Below, piece by piece: positions 1-7,402 of a stretch of 64,000 nt of DNA (its first letter is position 1; every line of letters starts with the position of its first letter). A program made the translations under genes and the position numbers. The stretch is from CAZYBO01 sp964645205 (GTDB lineage: Bacteria > Pseudomonadota > Alphaproteobacteria > Rickettsiales > SXRF01). Below the pieces are notes generated by a model. It ran no database searches, was not told the DNA's origin, and saw only the letters and a list, made by a program, of their open reading frames with translations. The stretch lies in the NCBI GenBank assembly GCA_964645205.1, contig CAZYBO010000003.1, positions 248,001 to 312,000 on the forward strand, written 5' to 3'.

Positions 1-573
1 ATATTCGCACAATTTCACCTGTCGTGCATAATGAAACACAAAGCCCGCTTCGCGTACCAATGCCAGAAGCTGGTGTGCTTCCATGAACGGGCTTATATGC
101 GGCGAATCGTCCACTGCCTTAAACGCTTCTGCCAATTCATGCAACGTTCCGGCTGCCAGCGTTGCAATCACCGCATAGCCTCCGGGCTTCAGCACGCGCG
201 CCATTTCAGCAAGCACTGAAGCTGGTTCGTTCGCCCATTGCAGCATCAGTGATGAAAATATACTATCTACAGCTATACCCGGCATGGGTATATTAGATGC
301 ATCGCACACCACTACATTTTTCATATGATTACGAGCTGCCGCACACATGCCGGGGGAAAGATCGATACCGGAAATAGTCCATCCGGTCATATCCGCCTCA
401 CGCGCCATTGCGCCTGTGCCGCAGCCAACATCCAGCACTGAGGCTTCCGCCGGGAAATATCTGCGCGCAAGCGTCAGGCAATGGCTGCGCACGTGCTTCT
501 GCAGCACCGCCTGCTCGTCATAAGATGTCGCAGCATTACCGAATGCCTGCCCGATCAGCCGCGTATCAAACAT
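1..573 (-). CDS. bioC: Malonyl-ACP O-methyltransferase BioC (3' end missing)
   Basis: BioC methylates malonyl-ACP with SAM, masking the free carboxyl so that fatty acid synthase can build the pimeloyl chain of biotin. The protein reads from an ATG at 573 and runs off the window edge after 191 codons, so the C-terminus is missing. It opens with a BioC-like helix (FDTRLIGQAFGNAATSYDEQ, then AVLQKHV) and has SAM motif I, VLDVGCGTGAMA, near residues 46-57. SGIDLSPGMCAAA follows, and a later SLMLQWANEP segment is typical of BioC. Its start overlaps the end of the bioH-like gene by 8 nt, so the two are translationally coupled. bioD is not in the window and could lie beyond the left edge. Confidence 0.9.
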   Translation of the reverse strand, partial: MFDTRLIGQAFGNAATSYDEQAVLQKHVRSHCLTLARRYFPAEASVLDVGCGTGAMAREADMTGWTISGIDLSPGMCAAARNHMKNVVVCDASNIPMPGIAVDSIFSSLMLQWANEPASVLAEMARVLKPGGYAVIATLAAGTLHELAEAFKAVDDSPHISPFMEAHQLLALVREAGFVFHYARQVKLCEY

Positions 574-1243
574 CGTTATGCTCCCTGATCGCTTTGCGCA
601 CAGCCTCGCTGTCGTGCCAGTGCGGGGCGTGGCCGCAACCGGGAAACGACAGCAGCGAAGATTGCGGAATCGCACGCAGAAAATATTGCGCCTGAGAATG
701 ACTTACCACCGCATCCGTTTCACCATAGATCAGCAATGTCGGAGGGAATCCGCTAAAATCAAGCGACTCGCAAGAAAACCCGTCGAGCAGGTGCAGCCAG
801 TTTCCCCAGTCATACGCAAGCACCGCTTCTTTGTCCTGTGCGTCCATGTGCGCTTTGACCGCAAGCATCCTGCTGTCGCCGTTATGCACCAGCGCGTGCG
901 CTTTATCCATTGTTCGCGCAGGATTGCGCCGATAATTTTCGCGGAATTTCTCGAACGCATCACGCTTCATGCCGAGTTTCAACGTAGATGTTTCGACGAA
1001 CTGAAATGGCGTGCCGATCAGCACCAGGCGCTTAGGCTTGAGTTTACCGCTTGCGATAGCACGCACCAGCAATTGCCCGCCGAGCGACCATCCTATAGCA
1101 TACCCATAGGAGGTATATGAAATTGTTTCAAGCGCTGCATTCACCGTTGATGCATGCGCATAGTCCTTATGATCGGCATCGGGAGCGACGATGGCAAGCG
1201 CATCGTGCGGCTGCCCCCAACCGCTTAGCGCTAGAGTTCGCAT
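566..1243 (-). CDS. bioH: BioH-like alpha/beta hydrolase (pimeloyl-ACP methyl ester esterase)
   Basis: Predicted to hydrolyse pimeloyl-ACP methyl ester and end the BioC-protected stage of biotin synthesis. The nucleophile elbow GWSLGG is near residues 51-56, the acid is in LLIYGETDAVV, and the histidine is in GCGHAPHWHD near the C-terminus. Length (225 aa) and this triad layout suit BioH or another pimelate-gate esterase such as BioG or BioV. I chose the ATG at 1243 because AAGGAAAG lies about 10 nt upstream. A GTG at 1265-1267 in the same frame would add 8 residues and reach further into bioF. It overlaps bioF by 13 nt and bioC by 8 nt. The hydrolase fold is clear; the exact BioH subgroup rests on context. 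Confidence 0.8.
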   Translation of the reverse strand: MRTLALSGWGQPHDALAIVAPDADHKDYAHASTVNAALETISYTSYGYAIGWSLGGQLLVRAIASGKLKPKRLVLIGTPFQFVETSTLKLGMKRDAFEKFRENYRRNPARTMDKAHALVHNGDSRMLAVKAHMDAQDKEAVLAYDWGNWLHLLDGFSCESLDFSGFPPTLLIYGETDAVVSHSQAQYFLRAIPQSSLLSFPGCGHAPHWHDSEAVRKAIREHNDV

Positions 1244-2349
1244 AGCAACCCGCTTTCCTTCAGGCACGCTGCCACCGCTTCAATCTGCGATTTCTCATGC
1301 AACGCAGAAAAAGCAAATCGCAGCCTCGCCGTATTTTCCTGCACCGTCGGCGGGCGGATAGCAGCGACTAAAAATCCTTTTTCTTCCAGCAGCGCGGATG
1401 CCTTCAACACTTTCTCATTTTCTTTCAAGACCACCGGTACAATAGCGCTCTGCGCGGGCGGCAACTCCATCAGCGATGTAAAATAGCGCGCATGGAAAAG
1501 CGCTTTTTCACCCAGCTCTGGATGTGCGTGCATCACGCCAAGCGCAGCCAGCGTTGCCGCCAGCACCGCAGGCGGCAACGCGGTGGAATATACAAAGCTC
1601 CGCGCAGCATTACGCAGGTAATCCACCAGCGCTTGTGAACCGCACACATAACCCCCATAGCTCCCCACAGCCTTCGATAACGTCCCCATTTCTATATCCA
1701 CGGATTCGGACTTAACCAGTCCTAACCCATGCGCGTCATCGGTCATAAGCCATGCATCATGTTCACGGGCAAGTTGCTTCAATTCCAACAGCGGTGCGCG
1801 GTCGCCGTCCATGCTGAACACGGTTTCAGTGAGAATAAGGCAGTGATGGTGGCTGGCACGATTCGCTTCCAGCAACATCTTGCAATGGGCGGCATTATTG
1901 TGGGCAAAGCGCATGAATGTCGCGCCAGAAAGCCGTGCGGCATCGATCATGCAGGCATGAATGAACTTATCGGCCAGAATCAGGTCACCCACCCCCACCA
2001 GCGCCGGGATCGTGCCAAGATTAGCCAGATACCCGCTCCCGAACAGGCAGGCCGCCTCCGTATTTTTATACGCCGCCAGAGCGGATTCCAGTTGCGTATC
2101 CAGCGGCGCGTTGCCTGTCACCAGCCGTGACGCCCCTGCTCCCGCCGCTTCACAGCCGGCAACCGCACGCACCACATCGGGATGGTGCGAAAGCCCCAGA
2201 TAGTCGTTACAGCTGAAAGAAACCAGCGTTTTTCCGCCGCGAGTCACGCGCACACCCGCACTGCGCGTGGTTTCCGCCAGCGTGCGCTTCTGATGACGCG
2301 ACTCCAGCACTTGCAGTTTTTGCCGTAGGATGTCGTCTAATGCTGGCAT
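1231..2349 (-). CDS. bioF: 8-amino-7-oxononanoate synthase BioF
   Basis: PLP enzyme that condenses pimeloyl-ACP with alanine to give 8-amino-7-oxononanoate, the first ring-forming precursor of biotin. The Schiff-base lysine is K226 in GTLSKAVGSYGGY. The cofactor-binding TDDAHGLG is at residues 203-210, and the glycine-rich GSGYLANLG is at 104-112. At 372 aa it is normal length for the family. It is the first gene of the leftward bioF-bioH-bioC unit and is divergent from bioB across about 58 bp, which must hold both promoters. Assignment to BioF rather than the related Kbl or HemA enzymes rests on the biotin context and the short N-terminus. Confidence 0.93.
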   Translation of the reverse strand: MPALDDILRQKLQVLESRHQKRTLAETTRSAGVRVTRGGKTLVSFSCNDYLGLSHHPDVVRAVAGCEAAGAGASRLVTGNAPLDTQLESALAAYKNTEAACLFGSGYLANLGTIPALVGVGDLILADKFIHACMIDAARLSGATFMRFAHNNAAHCKMLLEANRASHHHCLILTETVFSMDGDRAPLLELKQLAREHDAWLMTDDAHGLGLVKSESVDIEMGTLSKAVGSYGGYVCGSQALVDYLRNAARSFVYSTALPPAVLAATLAALGVMHAHPELGEKALFHARYFTSLMELPPAQSAIVPVVLKENEKVLKASALLEEKGFLVAAIRPPTVQENTARLRFAFSALHEKSQIEAVAACLKESGLLCEL

Positions 2350-2407
2350 TTTTCCTGTGCGTACGTTAGAAACAAGCTGACCTATTAACTTTCAGTGAGT
2401 GCCGTGT
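2350..2407. promoter_or_regulatory. bioF / bioB divergent promoter region
   Basis: Only 58 bp separate the bioF and bioB start codons, so both transcription starts and any biotin-responsive operator must lie here. I see no clear match to the BirA operator (TTGTAAACC-type half sites) or to the alphaproteobacterial BioR palindrome (TTATMTATAA). The call rests on geometry only. Confidence 0.45.
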
Positions 2408-3403
2408 ATGCCCCACAGCGAACCAACCAGCCTGCGCCACGACTGGCGCGGGGAAGAAATATTGCACCTATTCGGCCTGCCGTTCAACGATTTATTGTTC
2501 CGCGCCGCCAGCACCCACCGCGCCCATTTCGACCCCAACCGCGTGCAGATTTCCACCCTGCTTTCGATCAAAACCGGCGGCTGCCCTGAAGATTGCGCTT
2601 ATTGCCCGCAAAGCGCCTCGTTTGAAACCAGTGTAAAAGCCGAGAAGTTGATGGATAAGGAAAGCATCCTCGCTGAAGCCCGTAAAGCCCGTGATAAGGG
2701 CGCGTCGCGCTTCTGCATGGGCGCGGCGTGGCGCTCGCCCAAAGACCGCGACATCGATAAGGTCAGCGACATCGTCGCAGGCGTGAAGGCGCTGGGGCTC
2801 GAGACCTGCGCCACGCTCGGCATGCTTACGCCTGAACACGCCTGCCGCCTGAAAGATGCCGGGCTGGATTATTACAACCACAATCTCGATACCTCGGAAG
2901 CCTATTATAAGGAAATCATCACCACGCGTACCTACGAAGACCGGCTGAACACACTGGCGAATGTGCGCGATGCAGGGTTGAACGTATGCTGCGGCGGCAT
3001 CGTCGGCATGGGCGAATCACGCACCGACCGCGCGGAATTCCTGCGCACGCTGGCCAACATGCCCAAGCATCCCGAAAGCGTACCCATCAACCTGCTGGTG
3101 CAAGTTGAAGGCACGAAGCTAAACGGCCGCAAACCGCTCGATTCGTTTGAATTCATCCGTACCATCGCGGTGGCACGCATAGTCATGCCTGCGTCGTTCG
3201 TGCGCCTATCGGCAGGCCGCGAGGAGATGAGCGAAGAAATGCAGGCGCTGTGCTTCTTCGCGGGCGCGAATTCCATTTTCTACGGTGAAAAATTGCTGAC
3301 CACCCCGAACCCGGCAGCCGATGCGGATACGGAACTGTTTGAAAAGCTCGGCATCGCGCCGCTGGAGTTAAAAGAAAAAGTAGCGGAAGCATGCGCCGCA
3401 TGA
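2408..3403 (+). CDS. bioB: Biotin synthase BioB
   Basis: Radical-SAM enzyme that inserts sulfur into dethiobiotin, the last step of biotin synthesis. The [4Fe-4S] cysteines are in GGCPEDCAYCPQS (C59, C63, C66 from the ATG at 2408). YNHNLDTS and CCGGIVGMGE are SAM- and cluster-binding segments of BioB, and an AGREEM-type motif follows near residue 255. A GTG at 2399 is in frame and would add three residues; neither start has a strong Shine-Dalgarno, so the choice is uncertain by 3 codons. At 331 aa it is full length. It is divergent from bioF and followed by a palindromic repeat before bioA. Confidence 0.95.
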   Translation: MPHSEPTSLRHDWRGEEILHLFGLPFNDLLFRAASTHRAHFDPNRVQISTLLSIKTGGCPEDCAYCPQSASFETSVKAEKLMDKESILAEARKARDKGASRFCMGAAWRSPKDRDIDKVSDIVAGVKALGLETCATLGMLTPEHACRLKDAGLDYYNHNLDTSEAYYKEIITTRTYEDRLNTLANVRDAGLNVCCGGIVGMGESRTDRAEFLRTLANMPKHPESVPINLLVQVEGTKLNGRKPLDSFEFIRTIAVARIVMPASFVRLSAGREEMSEEMQALCFFAGANSIFYGEKLLTTPNPAADADTELFEKLGIAPLELKEKVAEACAA

Positions 3404-3413
3404 TTCTGTTATT

Positions 3414-3516
3414 CCCTCCCCCCTTGTGGGGGAGGGCTAGGGAGGGGGGAAACTCTCCGCATAAACTGTGTTGAAAAATCCCCCCCTCCCCAACCCTCCC
3501 CCACAAGGGGGGAGGG
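3414..3516. repeat. Large inverted repeat, two 36-nt arms, spanning the bioA start
   Basis: Arm 1 is 3414-3449 and arm 2 is 3481-3516. Arm 2 reverse-complemented matches arm 1 at 34 of 36 positions. Each arm is itself partly palindromic around CCCCCTTGTGGGGGAGGG. The arms flank a 31-nt loop (3450-3480) that contains GTG 3468 and TTG 3471, the only upstream in-frame starts for bioA. Two copies in opposite orientation is the usual arrangement of a mobile palindromic (REP/MITE-like) unit. Arm 2 is translated as the N-terminus of the bioA reading frame. Confidence 0.85.
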
Positions 3517-4763
3517 AGAATTGGTATGATGCTGGCCTCCCCCATATCTGGCTGCCCTACACGCAGATGCACACTATGCAACCGCCGTTGGCGGTTGCCC
3601 GCACGCAAGGCTGCAAAATCATGCTGGCGGACGGGCGAGAGCTGATCGACGGCATCGCATCGTGGTGGAGCGCCTGCCACGGCTACAACCATCCGCATAT
3701 TTTAAAAGCGATGCAGACGCAGCTGCAAACCATGCCGCATGTCATGTTCGGCGGATTGGTGCATGAACAGGCGCTTACACTGGCTAAGCGACTATCAGCG
3801 CTGACCGGCCTGCCGCGCGTATTTTTCGGCGATTCGGGATCGGTGGCTGTGGAAATCGCGCTCAAAATCGCGCTGCAATTCTGGCGCAACAGCGGCAAAG
3901 GACATAAAGACCGCTTCATCTGCTTCAAAAACGGTTATCACGGCGACACGCTGGGCGCGATGTCGGTGTCCGACCCGGAAAAATCGCTGCATAAGGCGTT
4001 CCGCAACGCTGTCATCAAACAATATGTGCTCGATATTCCCGCCGACGAATACGCCTTCGCGGAATTCGACACGCTGCTTGCGGGTATCAGCGGGAATGTG
4101 GCAGGCATCGTCATTGAACCGCTGGTGCAGGGCGCGGGCGGCATGCGCTTTCATTCAGTGGATGTGCTGGCGGAAATCCACCGTATCGCGAAGAAGCACA
4201 ATATCCTGTTTATCGCCGATGAAATCGCCACCGGCTTCGGTCGCACCGGCACGATGTTCGCCTGCAACGAAGCGGGTATTACGCCCGACATACTCTGCCT
4301 AGGCAAAGCACTCACAGGGGGCGCCATAACGCTGGCCGCAACCCTCGCAAGCGAAGAAATTTTCGCTGCCTTCCAGAGCGACAGCGCGGATACCGCCTTC
4401 ATGCACGGCCCCACCTACATGGCCAACCCGCTGGCCTGCGCCGCCGCCAACGCCTCGCTCGATGTATTCGCCAACGAACCGCGCCTGAAGCAGGTGGAAG
4501 CTATCGAAGCGCAACTAGCAGCGGAACTCGCTCCCTGCCGCAAATTCCCAGGCGTGGCGGACGTACGCGTCAAAGGCGCGGTCGGCGTGGTGCAGATGGA
4601 AGTGGATAAAATCGATACGGTTGCGCTACGTGAACGCTTCATCGCGCAAGGCGTATGGGTACGGCCGTTCAAAGACATCGTATACCTGATGCCTGCGCTT
4701 ACGATCACGCCGGAGGAACTTTCCACCTTAACCAAGGCCATCGCAGAAGTACTGCGAGCCTGA
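3468..4763 (+). CDS. bioA: Adenosylmethionine-8-amino-7-oxononanoate aminotransferase BioA
   Basis: PLP aminotransferase that converts 8-amino-7-oxononanoate to 7,8-diaminononanoate with SAM as amino donor. Family motifs: HIWLPYTQM (residues 26-34), SWWSACHGYNHP, GDSGSVAVE (121-129), KNGYHGDT, VQGAGGMR, DEIATGFGRTG (251-261), Schiff-base K280 in LCLGKALTGG, and MHGPTYMANPLACAAA. The conserved part begins about residue 19. No in-frame ATG precedes it, so translation must start at GTG 3468 or TTG 3471, and about a dozen residues (NPPLPNPPPQGG) are encoded by one arm of a palindromic repeat. No Shine-Dalgarno is visible before either codon. It ends 18 nt before the convergent immA-like gene. Confidence 0.93.
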   Translation: MLKNPPLPNPPPQGGRENWYDAGLPHIWLPYTQMHTMQPPLAVARTQGCKIMLADGRELIDGIASWWSACHGYNHPHILKAMQTQLQTMPHVMFGGLVHEQALTLAKRLSALTGLPRVFFGDSGSVAVEIALKIALQFWRNSGKGHKDRFICFKNGYHGDTLGAMSVSDPEKSLHKAFRNAVIKQYVLDIPADEYAFAEFDTLLAGISGNVAGIVIEPLVQGAGGMRFHSVDVLAEIHRIAKKHNILFIADEIATGFGRTGTMFACNEAGITPDILCLGKALTGGAITLAATLASEEIFAAFQSDSADTAFMHGPTYMANPLACAAANASLDVFANEPRLKQVEAIEAQLAAELAPCRKFPGVADVRVKGAVGVVQMEVDKIDTVALRERFIAQGVWVRPFKDIVYLMPALTITPEELSTLTKAIAEVLRA

Positions 4764-4781
4764 GGGTAGAGGTGAGTGATA

Positions 4782-5543
4782 TTATTTTTTCTTTGCCAGC
4801 AGCAATTTTATGCCCATGGGAATAAGAAATGCGGAAAATATGATAGCAGGCCTTGGATCACGCCCTTGTGTAGCAGGCAATCTTTCGACGAAGAGATTAT
4901 AAAAAATCCACCCTGCCAGAATAAGCCCAAAAGTAAGGATGATCACACCGGATATTCGCTTGAATATTGCTTTCATAGTTTGTTCACTTAGCCTCAAAGC
5001 AGTCATACGGTGTTTAACCGCATCTTTGGAAATATGGAAAAGACTGGATAAATAGTTTTTGATTTCTGTTTGATCGCGGCTTTCAAGATTTGAGGTAAAA
5101 TCCTGATAGGCTTTCCTGAATAACTCTTCGGGCATTAGCACTTCGGCGGCAAACATATTTGCTTGTACTTCAAGATTCTGCCGCTCTTTATCTGGTAAAT
5201 TCTTATGGAAAATAGGGCTTTCACAATCCCCCATATATCGGCGGTGTAGAATGTAATGCCCCACCTCATGCGCTATGGTAAAACGCAAAATGCGCTCCAG
5301 ATTGTCCTTGTTTTTACCGTGTGGTTCGAGGAATTTTTCACAAAGGATTAGTTTCTCATCGGGTAACACCATCCCCAGCGTTCCCTTGCCATATAGATTT
5401 TGTAGTTCAAAAAAATGAATTGAGAGGCCTAATTTTCGGGTGGCGATCCCTTCAATATCAGTGACGTAGTCATCTTGATATTCTGATCGTAGAGTGTCAG
5501 CTTGAATTTTTATCGTGCGCGAGGAAACAAAGCTAACCTTCAT
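4782..5543 (-). CDS. Membrane-anchored ImmA/IrrE-family metallopeptidase
   Basis: Zinc protease of the ImmA/IrrE family, members of which cleave or inactivate a partner XRE repressor. The zinc motif is HEVGH at residues 92-96 in TIAHEVGHYILHRR, with a downstream glutamate ligand candidate at E125 in LEVQANMFAAEVLMP. Unlike the usual soluble ImmA it has two predicted C-terminal membrane helices (about 198-218 and 232-250) and a KKK tail, so the catalytic domain is tethered to the inner membrane. Its start overlaps the upstream xre gene by 11 nt, the coupling expected of a repressor-antirepressor pair. I infer that it relieves repression by the 101-aa regulator; the target is not proven. Confidence 0.8.
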   Translation of the reverse strand: MKVSFVSSRTIKIQADTLRSEYQDDYVTDIEGIATRKLGLSIHFFELQNLYGKGTLGMVLPDEKLILCEKFLEPHGKNKDNLERILRFTIAHEVGHYILHRRYMGDCESPIFHKNLPDKERQNLEVQANMFAAEVLMPEELFRKAYQDFTSNLESRDQTEIKNYLSSLFHISKDAVKHRMTALRLSEQTMKAIFKRISGVIILTFGLILAGWIFYNLFVERLPATQGRDPRPAIIFSAFLIPMGIKLLLAKKK

Positions 5544-5838
5544 CCTTTTTCGCCCACTTCCTCAGAAGTCCGGCATACTTTTGCGGGGAATTCTGAATAA
5601 TTGCCAAAAGCTCGGAATCTACCTTGTTTGCATGTGCAAGCAGTTCATCGGTATCGCACCCAAGCAATCGCGACATTTTTTTAATTACTTCTTCTGAGGG
5701 GGGAGGGAATTCCCCGCGCTCAATCTTGCTCATGTAGGTAGGGGTAATATCGAGTGCAATTGCAAATTGACGCTGGCTATAATCCTTTGCCTCACGCAAT
5801 TCTCTTATTACATCTCCAAATTTCCCTCTTTTCTGCAT
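5533..5838 (-). CDS. XRE-family repressor (ImmR-like)
   Basis: A 101-aa DNA-binding protein with one helix-turn-helix: IRELREAKDYSQRQFAIALD, then ITPTYMSKIERGEFPPPSEE (about residues 10-50), in the classic lambda-Cro/XRE pattern. The C-terminal half is short and helical (LLAIIQNSPQKYAGLLRKWAKKDEG). The start codon at 5838 is preceded by AGGGAG. A near-canonical promoter upstream holds a perfect palindrome between its -35 and -10 elements, so autorepression is likely. It is cotranscribed with the protease gene and is probably its substrate or partner. The integrase lies behind it, so it may also control excision. Confidence 0.85.
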   Translation of the reverse strand: MQKRGKFGDVIRELREAKDYSQRQFAIALDITPTYMSKIERGEFPPPSEEVIKKMSRLLGCDTDELLAHANKVDSELLAIIQNSPQKYAGLLRKWAKKDEG

Positions 5839-5870
5839 AACTAACTCCCTAGTAGTTGCTCCATGCAGAA

Positions 5871-5899
5871 TTTGTAGTACATACTACACATCAAGTCAA
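5871..5899 (-). promoter_or_regulatory. xre-immA promoter with embedded operator
   Basis: On the minus strand TTGACT (5899-5894) and TACAAA (5876-5871) are separated by exactly 17 nt. Between and overlapping them is the perfect palindrome TGTAGTA-CA-TACTACA (5873-5888). A repressor bound there would block RNA polymerase. A partial half-site (TAGTAG) lies closer to the gene near 5850. Confidence 0.75.
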
Positions 5900-5933
5900 G
5901 GGCTTTTTCCTAAAAAAGATTGCCTAGGATTTT

Positions 5934-7109
5934 TTATGGGGCTGCCCTCTCCAAATAATCCCCCCACCACTGCATCATCTTCCGGCGCTCAGGCAAATAT
6001 TGGGCGTGATTATAAGCGGCGCGGACTTTGTTGCGTTCGCAGTGGGCAAGCTGACGTTCAATCCAGTCTGGTGTAAACCCGTTCTCATTTAATATGGTAG
6101 AGGCCGTGGCGCGGAAGCCATGCCCTGTGGTGCGGGAGTGGTAGCCCATACGATACAGCGCATAAAGCATGGTGTTTTCACTCATGCACTTTGAGGGGTG
6201 TTGTTGATTCGGGAAAACATGTTCGCGGTTGCCGCTATGCTTTTGCAATTCGCGCAATACGTCGATTGCTTGACTGGAAAGCGGCACGATATGCGGGTCT
6301 TTCATTTTCATGCGGCTGGCAGGAATGCGCCACTCCGCTTTGTCAAAATTAATTTCCTGCCAGAATGCACCGCGCAATTCCGTGGTGCGGACAAAGGTTA
6401 AGATTAGGAATTTTACGGCAAGCTTTGTTTGGGGTTCACCATCATACGCTTCAAGCTTTTGCAAAAATTCGGACAGCTCATCCGCTTTTAAGTGAGCATG
6501 ATGTTTGCGTACGGGGGTTTTTAATGCGCCGCGCAGGTCATTCACAGGGTTATAGCGGGTACGTCCTGTAATAATCGCGTAACGGAAAATTTGCCCGCAG
6601 GTCTGCATCATGCGCTGCGCCATATCTAATGCACCCGATTTCTCTATCACTTTAAGACAAGCAAGTAACTCAGTGGCGCTTATATCTGCAATGGGACGGT
6701 TACCGAGCTTAGGAAATATATGCGTTTCTAGGCGGTTGATAACATCACGGGCATAATGTGCCGCCCATTCATGCAGATGATGTTCATACCATTCGCGGGC
6801 TAGCGTCTCTAAATTATTTTCGGCTTTCATGGCAACCAGCCGCTTGGCTTCTTTTTTTGTCTCACTGGGATCATTCCCCGCTGCCAATACCTTGCGGGCT
6901 TGTACCCGGCGCTCGCGGGCTTCGGCAAGGCTTGTTTCTGGGTAAACGCCCAACGCGAGGCGTTTTTCTTTTCCAGCAAAGCGATATTTGAGTCGCCAAT
7001 ATTTGCTGCCGCTAGGGGCAACCTCAAGATATAACCCGCCACCATCCGCAAGCTTGCGAGCCTTTGCCTCTGGTTTTGCGTTCTTACATGCGGTGTCGGT
7101 TAGGGGCAT
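5934..7109 (-). CDS. int: Tyrosine-recombinase integrase, P4/DUF4102 type
   Basis: Site-specific recombinase that inserts the element at the tRNA-Pro 3' end. The N-terminus (LTDTACKNAKPEAKARKLAD then GGGLYLEVAPSGSKYWRLKY) is the arm-binding DUF4102 domain of P4-like integrases. Catalytic residues are visible: R241 in FVRTTELRGAF, H330 and R333 in TTGHGFRATAST, H356 in QLAHCERN, and Y366 in VRAAYNHAQYL. At 391 aa it is full length and looks intact. Its start codon lies inside a cluster of GGGGCAT repeats and it is transcribed away from the tRNA. The xre promoter begins about 35 nt beyond its stop. Confidence 0.93.
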   Translation of the reverse strand: MPLTDTACKNAKPEAKARKLADGGGLYLEVAPSGSKYWRLKYRFAGKEKRLALGVYPETSLAEARERRVQARKVLAAGNDPSETKKEAKRLVAMKAENNLETLAREWYEHHLHEWAAHYARDVINRLETHIFPKLGNRPIADISATELLACLKVIEKSGALDMAQRMMQTCGQIFRYAIITGRTRYNPVNDLRGALKTPVRKHHAHLKADELSEFLQKLEAYDGEPQTKLAVKFLILTFVRTTELRGAFWQEINFDKAEWRIPASRMKMKDPHIVPLSSQAIDVLRELQKHSGNREHVFPNQQHPSKCMSENTMLYALYRMGYHSRTTGHGFRATASTILNENGFTPDWIERQLAHCERNKVRAAYNHAQYLPERRKMMQWWGDYLERAAP

Positions 7110-7170
7110 GGGGGCATATTTCTGGGGGCATGTTTCTTATGCCCCCAATTATGCCCCTATGTGGGGGCAT
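7103..7170. repeat. Cluster of six GGGG(G)CAT sites over the integrase start
   Basis: GGGGCAT occurs at 7103-7109, GGGGGCAT at 7110-7117, 7124-7131 and 7163-7170, and the inverted ATGCCCC(C) at 7139-7146 and 7151-7157. That is six copies in 68 bp, in both orientations. The first covers the int start codon. The density suggests binding sites for the integrase arm domain, an excisionase or a repressor. Confidence 0.75.
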
Positions 7171-7274
7171 ATGTCAACAAACCATACCGGACGTGGCTGT
7201 CCAGTCGCCCCCCCCGGAAAGCGGCTTTTTATCTGGTGTTTTTGGATTGTATTGAACGTAGTCACTAGGAAAAT

Positions 7275-7351
<77 letters not shown>

Positions 7352-7402
7352 CCGGGAACCCTTATAAATAAACACGGGCGATGTGTATATAGGGGAATTA
7401 CC

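Noticed and set aside
2350..2407. BirA or BioR operator between bioF and bioB
   Set aside because: No half-site pair of either kind could be found on inspection.
3414..3516. CRISPR array
   Set aside because: Only two copies in inverted orientation with one spacer; no array and no cas genes.
4764..4781. Left att copy for the tRNA-Pro element at the bioA end
   Set aside because: I looked for the tRNA-Pro 3' sequence (GGTCGGGGAGACAGG) between bioA and the integrase and found no match of useful length.
7103..7170. Iteron-type replication origin
   Set aside because: The repeat density fits, but no replication initiator gene is in the element and the sites mix orientations next to int, so integrase or repressor sites are more likely.
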